From an uncultured Parvularculaceae bacterium (GTDB lineage Bacteria > Pseudomonadota > Alphaproteobacteria > Caulobacterales > Parvularculaceae): a stretch of DNA of 64,000 bases. Where the stretch lies: NCBI GenBank assembly GCA_947259375.1, contig CAMYLZ010000016.1:1-64000 (forward strand), written 5' to 3'. The notes below the pieces were generated by a model, which saw only the letters and a program-made list of their open reading frames with translations, searched no databases and was not told the DNA's origin. Both the position numbers and the translations under genes were made by a program. Positions 8,035-16,768 of this stretch are shown here, in pieces (within the stretch, counting starts at the first letter, position 1; every line of letters starts with the position of its first letter).

Positions 8035-9798
8035 TCACATCCGTTCCGGCGCTTCGAGACCAAGCAACGACAAAATCAGGTCGAGTTGGCGGCCGGCGAG
8101 AATCGCCAGCGACAATCGCGAGGCGCGCACGCCCGCATCGGCTTCATCGACGATCCGGCACGCGGCGTAGAATTTTGAAAACACCTGCGCGAGCGAAAAT
8201 GCGTGATCGCAAAGAATATGCGGCATGCGTTTTTCGTAAGCTTCGCGCAGCGCATCGCCAAAGCCGAGCAGCATCAGCGCAAGATCGCGTTCTTCGGACG
8301 CCGCAATGCGAATCGCGCCGGCCTCGCCCGCGCCCGCCGCTTTCGCCTTGGCCAGAATAGACCGGACACGGACGCTCGCATAAAGCAGATACGGTCCCGT
8401 CTTGCCTTCGAACGCCATGAACCGGTCGAGATCGAAAATGTAATCGCTGGTGCGCGGGTTCGACAGATCAGCAAATTTCAGGGCCGCGACCCCAACCTTG
8501 CGGGCGACTTGCGTCGTCTCGGCATCGTCATAACCTTGCGCGAACCCGCTCTCGGCGAGGCGTTCGCGCGCCTTGTCCGTGACCAGGTCGATAAAGTGGC
8601 GCAATTTCAGCGTGCCGCCCTCACGGGTCTTGAACGGTTTGCCGTCCTTGCCGTTCATCGTGCCGAACCACAAATGCTCCAGCCGGTCTTCGCTGAAATA
8701 GCCGGCGCGCTCGGCCGCGCGGAACACCTGTTCGAAATGCAGCCGCTGGCGCGCATCGACCACATACAAGATGCGATCAGGGCCGAGCGTGCGTTTGCGA
8801 TCGACAATTGTCGCAATATCCGTCGCGTGATACCCCACCGCCCCTTGCGAATTCACAAAGATGATCGGCGGCATTTCCTTTTTATCGTCATCGCGCGCGA
8901 CGCGGATGATCTTCGCGCCATCCGATTCCTCGATGATGCCGCGGTCGGAAAGATCGCCGGTCAGTTCAGGGATCAGCGGGTCAGCGTCGGCCTCGCCTTT
9001 CCATAAATCAAACTCGACGCCGAGATCGTCATAATCCTGGCGCATGGCTGCGACCGACAGATCGACAAAATGCCGCCACAAGGCGCGGTAGCCGGGCCGG
9101 CCGTCCTGTAGCTCCTTGGTCGCCTTGCGGGCGAGGTCAGCGCGCGCCGGATCGGCTTTGCAGGCCGCCGAGGCGAGCGGATACATTTCCTCGAGATCGG
9201 CCAGCGTGATCGGCGGGTCGGATGGAAACGGGCCAGTCGCGCCTCCCACGAAATATTCAAGCGTCGGCTGGCGCAGCGCCAGTTCGGAAATCAACTGGCC
9301 CATTTGCAGGCCCCAGTCGCCAAGATGCACGTCGCCGGTGACTGCGTCGCCAGCGAAGCGGCAAATCCGCTTCAGGCATTCGCCGATAATTGCCGCGCGC
9401 AAGTGCCCCACATGCAGCGGTTTCGCGACATTGGCGCCGCCATAATCGATGACAATTTTTTCCGGGGCCGGCCGGCGCCAGCCGCCGCAATGATCATCGC
9501 TGGTCAGCGCTCCGGCCTGTTCGGAAAGGTAGGCGTCCGACAGCGTGATATTGATGAAGCCCGGCCCGGCGACCGAGATTTCCGCAAATTGCGGCGCGCC
9601 GGCAAGCCGCGCCTCGATCGCGGCGGCGATGTCGCGCGGATTTTTCTTCGCGGCTTTGGCGGCCGGCAGCGCGCCATTGCACTGGAACTGCGCAAGATCC
9701 GGCCGGTCGGCGGGTTTCACCGCGCCGAGGGCGAAATCAAGTCCTTCGCTGACGAACGCGTCGCCAACGATCTTCGACAACTCTTCTTTGATGGTCAT
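8035..9798 (-). CDS. argS: Arginyl-tRNA synthetase
   Basis: A 587-residue class I synthetase that charges tRNA-Arg. The N-terminal Add-1 domain is followed by the HIGH-type signature HVGHLRAAIIGE near residue 133, and further on by the catalytic-core run KPFKTREGGTLKLRHFID, the arginyl equivalent of the KMSK region. The C-terminal anticodon-binding domain ends in AGRQLDLILSLLGLEAPERM, typical of ArgRS. Its ATG overlaps the stop of the upstream lipoprotein gene by four bases (ATGA at 9795-9798), so the two form an operon. Confidence 0.97.
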   Translation of the reverse strand: MTIKEELSKIVGDAFVSEGLDFALGAVKPADRPDLAQFQCNGALPAAKAAKKNPRDIAAAIEARLAGAPQFAEISVAGPGFINITLSDAYLSEQAGALTSDDHCGGWRRPAPEKIVIDYGGANVAKPLHVGHLRAAIIGECLKRICRFAGDAVTGDVHLGDWGLQMGQLISELALRQPTLEYFVGGATGPFPSDPPITLADLEEMYPLASAACKADPARADLARKATKELQDGRPGYRALWRHFVDLSVAAMRQDYDDLGVEFDLWKGEADADPLIPELTGDLSDRGIIEESDGAKIIRVARDDDKKEMPPIIFVNSQGAVGYHATDIATIVDRKRTLGPDRILYVVDARQRLHFEQVFRAAERAGYFSEDRLEHLWFGTMNGKDGKPFKTREGGTLKLRHFIDLVTDKARERLAESGFAQGYDDAETTQVARKVGVAALKFADLSNPRTSDYIFDLDRFMAFEGKTGPYLLYASVRVRSILAKAKAAGAGEAGAIRIAASEERDLALMLLGFGDALREAYEKRMPHILCDHAFSLAQVFSKFYAACRIVDEADAGVRASRLSLAILAGRQLDLILSLLGLEAPERM

Positions 9799-10352
9799 TG
9801 GATATTCGGAAATTTCAGGCTCTTGCCGGACCGGTTGTAAATCGCTTGGCCGGGCGTCAGGGAGAATCCGACGATGATCTCGAAATTCACACCGGAAACA
9901 TTGTCGCCGGCGCGCGGAATGAAGATCTCGTCAATCTTCACCCGCTCGACTTCCACCGCGCGGCCGCCGTCCCAATCGACCGGCACGGAAAACTCCTTCT
10001 TGGCGATGACTTCCCGGTTGGTTCGGGTCACGGCGACGAAATAATTGAAAACTTTCTTGTCCGTCGTCGCTTTCGGACCACGTCCGAACGCCATGTCGAT
10101 AGAAACATCCGCCTTGATCGGTTCATCGGAGAAATAGCGGCAGGTGCTGGCGACATCGACGATCTCGCCTGTATAGGCGATGTCTTCCACCACATCACCG
10201 CCGTCAAACTCGATGAAACGCGCGGCGTCGTTGAGCACGATGATGTTCGGGCACGGCGCGGGATTGGCCGCCCTGGCCGCGCGCTGTTTTTCATTTGAAG
10301 AACAGGCGGTTGCGGCTGCGGCGATTAGCGCTACGGCGATCAGTTTGTTCAT
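9795..10352 (-). CDS. Hypothetical lipoprotein upstream of argS
   Basis: A 185-residue protein with a short lipoprotein signal (MNKLIAVALIAAAATACSS, lipid Cys near residue 17). The mature part is predicted to be beta-rich (ADVSIDMAFG, FNYFVAVTRTN, EIIVGFSLTP) and carries two further cysteines. I do not recognise a named family with confidence; it looks like a small periplasmic envelope lipoprotein. It overlaps argS by four bases, so it is the first gene of that operon and shares a divergent promoter region with ispH. Confidence 0.75.
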   Translation of the reverse strand: MNKLIAVALIAAAATACSSNEKQRAARAANPAPCPNIIVLNDAARFIEFDGGDVVEDIAYTGEIVDVASTCRYFSDEPIKADVSIDMAFGRGPKATTDKKVFNYFVAVTRTNREVIAKKEFSVPVDWDGGRAVEVERVKIDEIFIPRAGDNVSGVNFEIIVGFSLTPGQAIYNRSGKSLKFPNIQ

Positions 10353-10523
10353 CGATGCAATGCCCTATATTCAATCTTGAAAACGCCTTGACGCCGCCAC
10401 AACGCCGCCCTCGCGGTGCTGCTTGTTACCAAGGTTGTTTCTCGTAGCGTTTCGCCAGCCGCGGCGCAACGCCCGCAGCAAAGGCAATGCCTTATTCAAG
10501 GCGATAAAGGAGAGCGGCAAGAC

Positions 10524-11492
10524 ATGGATGCGCCTAATCCGTCAAGATCCGGTCTCAACCGCCCGATCACCGTGCGCCTCGCCTCGCCGCGCGGTTTTTG
10601 TGCGGGCGTCGAACGAGCGATCAAAACGGTCGAGGAGAGCCTCGCGCGCTATGGCGCGCCGGTCTATGTCCGCCATGAAATCGTCCATAATGTGCATGTG
10701 GTCGCGCGGCTCGCCGCCATGGGGGCTGTCTTTGTGGAAACCCTCGACCAGGTTCCCGCCGACAGGCCGGTGGTCTTTTCCGCCCATGGCGCGCCGCAAT
10801 CAGCGCATGACGCCGCCGCCCGCCGGGCGTTAACCAAGATCGACGCAACCTGTCCGCTCGTGCTGAAAGTGCATAGCGAAACGCGCCGCCATGTGGCGGT
10901 CGGCCGCCGGGTTCTGCTGATCGGCCATGCCAATCACCCGGAAGTCATCGGCACCATGGGCCAGGCGCTTGCAGGACGGGTAACCCTGATCGAGACAGAG
11001 GCGGATGCGCGCGCGCTGCCGCGCACCGACGCACCGCTCGCTTATGTGACGCAGACCACCCTTTCCGTCGATGAGACCCGCGGCATTATCGAGATTCTCA
11101 AAAGCCGCTTCCCCGACATCGAAGGCCCGGCGCGCGAAGATATTTGTTATGCGACGTCAAACCGTCAGGCGGCGGTGAAAGCCGCGGCGCCGGGAACCGA
11201 CCTTTTCGTTGTCATTGGCTCGGCGACCTCATCCAATTCCGCGCGCCTCGTTGAAACCGCGCGGGCGGCCGGCGCGCGCGCGGCGGTGCTGACCGATGAT
11301 GCGGCGAGCTTCGACTGGCGCGCCTGCGAACACGCACAGACCCTCGGGCTGAGCGCCGGCGCCTCCGCTCCTGAAGAATTGGTCGAAAATTTTCTCGCCG
11401 CCCTCGCCGAGCGGCGTTTGCTGACCATCGAATCAGTTGAAACAGCGAAAGAAAATATCGTCTTTAAATCGCCGGTGCGCTTGGCGAGCTAA
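10524..11492 (+). CDS. ispH: 4-hydroxy-3-methylbut-2-enyl diphosphate reductase (IspH/LytB)
   Basis: Last enzyme of the MEP isoprenoid pathway, an iron-sulfur reductase that yields IPP and DMAPP. The 322-residue product keeps the three cluster cysteines (C26 in [11 protein letters not shown]110 in [12 protein letters not shown]208 in ICYATSNRQ), the AHGAPQ motif and [10 protein letters not shown] with the catalytic Glu. I use the ATG at 10524, which follows AAAGGAGAG; an in-frame ATG at 10416 would add 36 residues unlike the family. rnhA follows 38 bases downstream. Confidence 0.97.
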   Translation: MDAPNPSRSGLNRPITVRLASPRGFCAGVERAIKTVEESLARYGAPVYVRHEIVHNVHVVARLAAMGAVFVETLDQVPADRPVVFSAHGAPQSAHDAAARRALTKIDATCPLVLKVHSETRRHVAVGRRVLLIGHANHPEVIGTMGQALAGRVTLIETEADARALPRTDAPLAYVTQTTLSVDETRGIIEILKSRFPDIEGPAREDICYATSNRQAAVKAAAPGTDLFVVIGSATSSNSARLVETARAAGARAAVLTDDAASFDWRACEHAQTLGLSAGASAPEELVENFLAALAERRLLTIESVETAKENIVFKSPVRLAS

Positions 11493-11530
11493 ACAGCGCC
11501 GACCGGCCATTCCAATCTTGTTTGAGTCTG

Positions 11531-11962
11531 ATGATGATCGAAGTGTTTACGGACGGCGCCTGTCTCGGCAATCCCGGTCCTGGCGGCTGGGGCGTTCTCA
11601 TTGCCGAGAACGGAACCGAACGCGAATTAAGCGGCGGCGAGCGCGACACCACCAATAACCGGATGGAAATGCTCGCGGCGATCCGGGCGCTTGAAGAAAC
11701 TCCTGCCGATCAGCCGGTCATTCTGCATACGGACAGCCAATATGTGAAGAACGGCATCACGAGCTGGATACACGGCTGGAAGCGCAATGGCTGGAAAACC
11801 GCCGCCAGAAAGCCGGTCAAGAACCAGGATCTCTGGCAACGGCTCGACGCGCAAATCGAGGGCCGAAATGTCGAATGGCGCTGGGTGAAAGGCCATGCCG
11901 GTCATCCCGGCAATGAACGCGCCGATGCGCTGGCGAGCGCGGCGGCGCGCGCTGTCAATTAA
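11531..11962 (+). CDS. rnhA: Ribonuclease HI
   Basis: Degrades the RNA strand of RNA-DNA hybrids, removing Okazaki primers and R-loops. The 143-residue product has the full set of metal-binding acidic residues: Asp in [15 protein letters not shown], Glu in NNRMEML, Asp in HTDSQYV and the C-terminal His/Asp in [16 protein letters not shown]. Two ATG codons (11531, 11534) are possible starts, and a TTG lies at 11522; I use the first ATG. It sits directly after ispH. In many alphaproteobacteria thrB lies between these two genes; here it is absent. Confidence 0.96.
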   Translation: MMIEVFTDGACLGNPGPGGWGVLIAENGTERELSGGERDTTNNRMEMLAAIRALEETPADQPVILHTDSQYVKNGITSWIHGWKRNGWKTAARKPVKNQDLWQRLDAQIEGRNVEWRWVKGHAGHPGNERADALASAAARAVN

Positions 11963-11983
11963 GCGCGCCGCCGGCTGAAACGC

Positions 11984-12466
11984 CTAAAGCTGGCCCAGCA
12001 TGTATTCGGCGCTCGAGACGTCATAAGCGCCCGGCTCTTCAATATTGAGATTCTTGACGACGCCGTTCTCGATCACGGCGGAAAAGCGCTGCGAGCGTTC
12101 ACCAAGCCCAAAGCCCTTGCCGTCCATGGTCAGGCCGAGCGCGCGGGCGAAATCGCCATTACCGTCGGCGAGCATTTCCACCTTGTCGCCGGCGTTCTGG
12201 TCTTTCGCCCAGGCATTCATGACAAAGGCGTCATTGACCGACATGCAGACAATCTTGTCGACGCCTTTGGCTTTAAGCGCATCCGCCTGTTCGACAAAGC
12301 CGGGCAGGTGTTTGGCCGAGCAAGTCGGCGTAAAAGCGCCGGGCACGGAGAAAAGCGCAATTTTGCCGCCGCCGAACAGCGCGCCTGTTTCAGCGGCTTG
12401 CGGGCCCTCGCCCGTGGCCAACATGACTTTCACATTTGGAATGGCGTCGCCGACTGAAATGCTCAT
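11984..12466 (-). CDS. Peroxiredoxin, Prx5-type
   Basis: A 160-residue thiol peroxidase reducing hydrogen peroxide and organic peroxides. The peroxidatic Cys is C49 in VPGAFTPTCSAKHLPGF, the PxxTxxC signature of the Prx5/AhpE-like branch; the active-site Arg lies in the GLGERSQRFSAVIENG segment. One further Cys (IVCMSVND) is present. The ATG at 12466 follows a clear AAAGGAGAG ribosome site; in-frame upstream sequence to 12550 lacks one and is not needed. Divergent from yqgE. Confidence 0.93.
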   Translation of the reverse strand: MSISVGDAIPNVKVMLATGEGPQAAETGALFGGGKIALFSVPGAFTPTCSAKHLPGFVEQADALKAKGVDKIVCMSVNDAFVMNAWAKDQNAGDKVEMLADGNGDFARALGLTMDGKGFGLGERSQRFSAVIENGVVKNLNIEEPGAYDVSSAEYMLGQL

Positions 12467-12593
12467 AGGGGTCTCTCCTTTTGTCTCCGGTTGCGTGCGC
12501 GTTGTAGGCCCGGCATGCGCGCCCGTCCAGCATGCAAAACGGAGCCACATCGCTCTTGCATCGACCCTTTCCGGGTCCTACCCTCTTGATTCT

Positions 12594-13220
12594 ATGGTCA
12601 AGCCTGAACAGACGGCAGCGCAGGGCATTCAGGATTTTCTTGAAGGCCAGTTGCTTATCGCCATGCCGAATATGGGCGATCCGCGATTCGACCGGTCGGT
12701 GATTTTCGTATGCGCTCACGACAAGGAACACGCCATGGGCGTGATCGTGAACAAACCCCTAGACGATGTCGAGCTCTCGGAATTGCTTGAGCAACTCGAG
12801 ATTGCGCCGCAAGCCGAAGCCGACGACACGCCGGTGTTTTTCGGCGGGCCGGTGCAAACCGAACGCGGGCTGGTGCTGCACACGCTTGACTACCAGTTGG
12901 AAACCACGCTGGCGCTAAACGACGAATATGGCCTGACCGCGAGCCGCGACATTCTTGTCGATATCGCCGGCGAAGCGCCGAAGCGCCCGGCGCCGCGACG
13001 CTTCTTGCTGGCGATCGGTCACGCCGGCTGGGGCGCAGGCCAATTGGAACAGGAAATCGCCATGAACGCCTGGGCCCATTGCGAGCCGGATGAGGAAATC
13101 ATCTTTGGCGGCGCCAATGACGCGGTCTGGAAACGCGCGCTGTCAAAACTCGGCGTCACCAGTGCGATGCTGTCGCGCGAATGGGCCTCAGCGCGCGATG
13201 AAGACCAGCCGCTGAATTGA
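12594..13220 (+). CDS. YqgE/AlgH family protein (UPF0301)
   Basis: A 208-residue protein with the family marks GQLLIAMPNMGDPRFDRSVI, NKPLDD, FFGGPVQTERG and LAIGHAGWGAGQLEQEI. The biochemical role of the family is not settled; it is widely conserved in Proteobacteria. The reading frame stays open far upstream (to 12045), overlapping the peroxiredoxin gene antisense, but conserved sequence begins only after the ATG at 12594. No strong ribosome site precedes it. Confidence 0.92.
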   Translation: MVKPEQTAAQGIQDFLEGQLLIAMPNMGDPRFDRSVIFVCAHDKEHAMGVIVNKPLDDVELSELLEQLEIAPQAEADDTPVFFGGPVQTERGLVLHTLDYQLETTLALNDEYGLTASRDILVDIAGEAPKRPAPRRFLLAIGHAGWGAGQLEQEIAMNAWAHCEPDEEIIFGGANDAVWKRALSKLGVTSAMLSREWASARDEDQPLN

Positions 13221-13364
13221 AATGGCTATCATTCGGCCTTGTCCTTGAACATTCGCGAAGCAAAGCAAGACGCACCTTGCCGCCGCAAACGCAATCCGCT
13301 GGCCCCCTTGCCAGGCTTGGCTATTTGTTTGCCTTTCCCGCGGCTGCTCGCGCCTGAAACGCGT

Positions 13365-13392
13365 GCAGCGCTTCAAAATTTTGAAGCGCTGC
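13365..13392. terminator. Perfect 28-base inverted repeat, probable bidirectional terminator
   Basis: GCAGCGCTTCAAAA (13365-13378) is followed at once by its exact complement TTTTGAAGCGCTGC (13379-13392). It lies between the convergent yqgE and EAL genes, so termination is the simplest role; it lacks a long T tract. Confidence 0.6.
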
Positions 13393-13457
13393 AAATATAC
13401 GACATCAATTTAGTCGGCAGTCGGACGACCCGACAAGCCAAGCCGCCCGATTGCCGG

Positions 13458-15923
13458 CTAGCGCAGATCCTGCGCGCCGCCCCAGAACCGCCAGCGGCGA
13501 TGCTTGCGGCCGAGCGATTCTTCTTCTGCGGCGAATGCCGCCTCATCATTGGCGGCATCGCTGCTGCCGGCGCCGCTGCCGGCGTCGTTGTCGGCGCCGA
13601 CAAGCGCGGGCTCTTCCTCGCTATCGAACGCCGCTTGCTCTGACGGCGCGCCGGTTTCGGCAAGCGCCGCAGCCGTTTCTTCACCCGCCTCTATTGCGCC
13701 CGCATCTTCACCGGTTGGAACAGGGCCGTCTTGCAATTCGGCCGCATCAGCCGAAGCAATATCCGCCGCCTCGCCTGCGTCCAGCACCGGCTCTTCCTGA
13801 GATATCTCGTCCTGTGCGGCCCTATCGGTTCCGGCTTCGTCCGCAGCCGCCTTGCCGGCGAGCTGGCGCAACTTGTCCGCAACCGCCGCGTCTTCCGGTT
13901 CAGATTGCGCGGTCGGCGCCGCTTCCGCTTCGGCTTGCACGGCCGGCGCCTCGGTCGCCAATTCGGCGGCGGTTTCTTGAGGCGCTTCTTCAAGCGTTTC
14001 TTCGGGCGCAGGCGCGGCTTCAAACGTCACCGGCTTGCCGAACTGATAGCCTTGCGCATAAGCGCAGCCGAGCTGTTTGGCCTTTTGCGCCGCGCCTTTT
14101 GACTCCACGCCTTCAAGAATGACTTTAAGGCCCAGATCCTTGCCCAGCGACGCAAGCGACGCGACAATCTTGCTACTGACATTATCGGAATCGACATCGC
14201 CGGAGAACGACTTGTCGATCTTCAGATAGTCGAAATCAAATTTGCGCAGGTTCGACAGGCAGGTGAAGCCGGCGCCGAAATCATCGAACGCCAACGCAAC
14301 GCCGGCGTCTTTGAGATGCTTGAACACGCTGGACGCAAGCGCGCCGTCGGAAATCGCGTCGGCCTCCGTCAATTCGAGCACCAGCGCGTTTTTCGGCAGG
14401 TCATATTTCGACACCGCGTCGCGCACAGCCTCATGGAAACCCTCTTCGCTGATCTGCCCCCAGGACACATTCATGGCGACGAACAAGTCCTTGCGCTTTT
14501 CCTCTGCGCGCACATGCGCGAGGAAGGCCGCCGCCTGATCGAGCATCGCCGCCGCGAGCGCGCCGCCCTGTCCCGCGCGTTCGGCCGCCTGCACGAATTT
14601 TTCCGGCCCCTCATCCGCGCCGTCTTCCTGATCGCGCCAGCGCGCCAAGGCTTCGTAACCGGCGACATGCCCGTTATTGAGGGAAACGATTGGCTGGAAC
14701 GCGGCGATGATGTCGCCATTTTCAAGCGCTTGCGAGAATTTCGCCGTCATCTGCGATGATGCGGTCGGCACGATCGCGGCTTCCGTCGCCGAACGCAGGC
14801 TCGCCTCGTCAACGCCGTTGACGCCGGCGTCAAGCGCCGCCGGAGCGTTTTCGATGAACACGACAAGGCGTTCGACCTCGCCTGATTCTTCATCAGCGGC
14901 GCGTGCGCCGCGCATGCGGACAACGCGCCCGTCAGCCAGTCGCATATTGACGTCGAACGGCCCGTCCACCGGCGAGAGCACTTCCGCATCGAAACGCGCG
15001 GCGTCCTCTTCATGCAGGATCGCCCGCAACGCATCAGGCGTGAACGGCGCATTCGCGTCGCCGCCGAGCAGGCCGGCAAGCGATTCGGTCTGATCGATCG
15101 CTTTCGGGCTCCAGTCCCAGATGCCGACGCCGGAATAATCGAGCACCCGCGCAATCTGGCTGTCGAGCACGATTTCGGACTGCTCTTGCGATGCATCATG
15201 CTCGCGGCGCGGCCAGGATGCGCTTTCCGCGCCCTCGAAACCGAAGCTTTCCGTCGGTTTTGCAATCGCCGCGCGCACCGCGCCGCCATCGGTCAGCGCC
15301 ACAATGCTGGCGCCGAGAATACCGAGCGTGAATAACCCATGCGAGGCGAAAATCGTCGCCGCCGATCCGCCGCCGACCGCAGCGATCACCGGGGCGGCCG
15401 CCGCCAGCGCGATCCCCGGCAGAACCAGGCGGGCGCCCGCATCGCCGCGAAACGCCTGCAAGCCGGCGAGGATTATCGCAAAACCGCCAACGCCGAACAG
15501 CGCCAAGCGCATCAGCGGCGCGAGATCGATGCGGTCGAAGAAATTGATCACTCCCATACCGCCAAGCACCAGCGCCAGGGTAAACATGACGCCGCCGAGC
15601 ACCGCGTTATAGCGGGCCGCGCCGACTGTCGCCGAAAGGAAGACGATCGCCGCCGCCGCAAACAGCGCTTGCAGCATGACCTCGCCATCCGCCGGCAATC
15701 CCGAAAAGAACCCGAGCCAGGAAAATTCCAGCGCCGCCGCGCCCGCCACCATCAGAAGCGCGCAGACCGCGAGTCCGCTTCTGCGGATGGCCGCATAACC
15801 GGCCAGAAACGCCATCGCGACAATGAAAGCGCCGGCGACCGCGCCTCTCATCAACTCCGCTTGTGCAATTCCCGCTAATCCTTCAGACAATCCCAAAACA
15901 CCGACAGTCGTCATCAGCCCCAT
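13458..15923 (-). CDS. Membrane-anchored PAS-EAL cyclic-di-GMP phosphodiesterase with acidic tail
   Basis: An 821-residue protein. Residues 1-215 are hydrophobic, with about seven membrane segments. A PAS-like sensor region follows (SGVGIWDWSP to VFIENA, about 245-350), then an EAL domain at about 400-645. Catalytic residues are intact: YEALARW with E424, AMNVSW, LELTEAD, AFDDFGAGF, DYLKIDKSF, ILEGVES and AQGYQFGKP, so it should hydrolyse c-di-GMP to pGpG. The last 170 residues are a low-complexity Ala/Glu/Pro tail ending in a basic patch, GRKHRRWRFWGG. No GGDEF domain is present in the protein; a separate GGDEF gene lies at 34.6-35.3 kb. Confidence 0.92.
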   Translation of the reverse strand: MGLMTTVGVLGLSEGLAGIAQAELMRGAVAGAFIVAMAFLAGYAAIRRSGLAVCALLMVAGAAALEFSWLGFFSGLPADGEVMLQALFAAAAIVFLSATVGAARYNAVLGGVMFTLALVLGGMGVINFFDRIDLAPLMRLALFGVGGFAIILAGLQAFRGDAGARLVLPGIALAAAAPVIAAVGGGSAATIFASHGLFTLGILGASIVALTDGGAVRAAIAKPTESFGFEGAESASWPRREHDASQEQSEIVLDSQIARVLDYSGVGIWDWSPKAIDQTESLAGLLGGDANAPFTPDALRAILHEEDAARFDAEVLSPVDGPFDVNMRLADGRVVRMRGARAADEESGEVERLVVFIENAPAALDAGVNGVDEASLRSATEAAIVPTASSQMTAKFSQALENGDIIAAFQPIVSLNNGHVAGYEALARWRDQEDGADEGPEKFVQAAERAGQGGALAAAMLDQAAAFLAHVRAEEKRKDLFVAMNVSWGQISEEGFHEAVRDAVSKYDLPKNALVLELTEADAISDGALASSVFKHLKDAGVALAFDDFGAGFTCLSNLRKFDFDYLKIDKSFSGDVDSDNVSSKIVASLASLGKDLGLKVILEGVESKGAAQKAKQLGCAYAQGYQFGKPVTFEAAPAPEETLEEAPQETAAELATEAPAVQAEAEAAPTAQSEPEDAAVADKLRQLAGKAAADEAGTDRAAQDEISQEEPVLDAGEAADIASADAAELQDGPVPTGEDAGAIEAGEETAAALAETGAPSEQAAFDSEEEPALVGADNDAGSGAGSSDAANDEAAFAAEEESLGRKHRRWRFWGGAQDLR

Positions 15924-16019
15924 TACCCCTGGTTTGACCCTTCCCGCCGCAGAATTGCGACGTCAATGAACGGCTCCCCACATCGGCACCGCCATGCAAA
16001 TCACACGCCCGGTCCCTGC

Positions 16020-16114
16020 AACGCCAATGATGATTGGCGTTTCATTCTTGAACACATCATCACGCTTGTGTGACATTATCGCAAGGGGCCGACCTTTGCC
16101 GTCGGTATTTTTTT
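16020..16114 (+). other. Two hairpins in a gene-free gap, the second terminator-like
   Basis: A perfect 9-base stem (AACGCCAAT 16020-16028, ATTGGCGTT 16033-16041) is followed by CCGAC (16089-16093) pairing with GTCGG (16101-16105) and then TA and seven Ts (16108-16114). The T tract reads on the plus strand, yet both neighbouring genes are on the minus strand. It could end a small plus-strand RNA; no promoter is evident. Confidence 0.3.
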
Positions 16115-16141
16115 GCACTCATTTCGTCGCAAAATGCGGCA

Positions 16142-16744
16142 CTAGTCGTCCTGCGACGCCGCCTGATGCTCAATCGCGGTCAATGCGAAGATCTGATGGT
16201 CGCGCCAAGCGCCATTGATCTTGAGATAATCGCGCGCCAGCCCTTCGCGCCGGAAGCCGCAGCGGCGCAACAGGTTTTGCGACGCAGCATTCTCCGGCTG
16301 GCATGCAGCGACGATGCGATGCAGATTGATCACGTCGAATGCATGATCCAGCAGCGCCATCACCGCCGCCTTGCCATAGCCCTTGCCGGCATGCGGGGCG
16401 CCAATCCAGTACCCCAACAGGCCCGAGCGCGCGGCGCCGTACCGGATATTGGACAAGGTCACGCCGCCGATCAGCGCGCGATCGTCACGGCGAAAGGCAA
16501 ACAGGGACAGCCCGCCCCCGCGCCGGGCGTCTTTCGCATGCATCCCCAGCCGGTGCTTGAACGCTGACAAGGTCGCGCGATGCGGCGGCCAGTCTTCCTC
16601 CCAGGCGACCAGATGCGCCCGGCTCTCTTCGCGCAGCGCCGCCCATTGCGCATGATCGGACGGCTTGCCCGCGCGCAGCATGACCGCGTCGCGCACGAGG
16701 ATCGGGTCAAAGGCAGGATGGCTTGGCGTTTTCGTCAGAAACAT
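16142..16744 (-). CDS. GNAT acetyltransferase, RimJ/RimL type
   Basis: A 200-residue GNAT acetyltransferase with the acetyl-CoA loop region GYWIGAPHAGKGYGKAAV and the RimJ-like stretch NLHRIVAACQPENAASQNLL followed by RCGFRREGLARDYLKING. This subgroup acetylates protein N-termini (for example ribosomal S5) or small substrates; the target here is unknown. I use the ATG at 16744; a TTG at 16750 would add two residues. The upstream gene on the same strand is the M16 protease, ending 24 bases before. The thrC, protease, GNAT order is one I associate with alphaproteobacteria. Confidence 0.88.
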   Translation of the reverse strand: MFLTKTPSHPAFDPILVRDAVMLRAGKPSDHAQWAALREESRAHLVAWEEDWPPHRATLSAFKHRLGMHAKDARRGGGLSLFAFRRDDRALIGGVTLSNIRYGAARSGLLGYWIGAPHAGKGYGKAAVMALLDHAFDVINLHRIVAACQPENAASQNLLRRCGFRREGLARDYLKINGAWRDHQIFALTAIEHQAASQDD

Positions 16745-16768
16745 AAGCAATGAGTATAGAACAAGTTT

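Noticed and set aside
10416-10523. A 36-residue N-terminal extension of IspH
   Set aside because: The extension is unlike the family, and a strong ribosome site AAAGGAGAG precedes the ATG at 10524.
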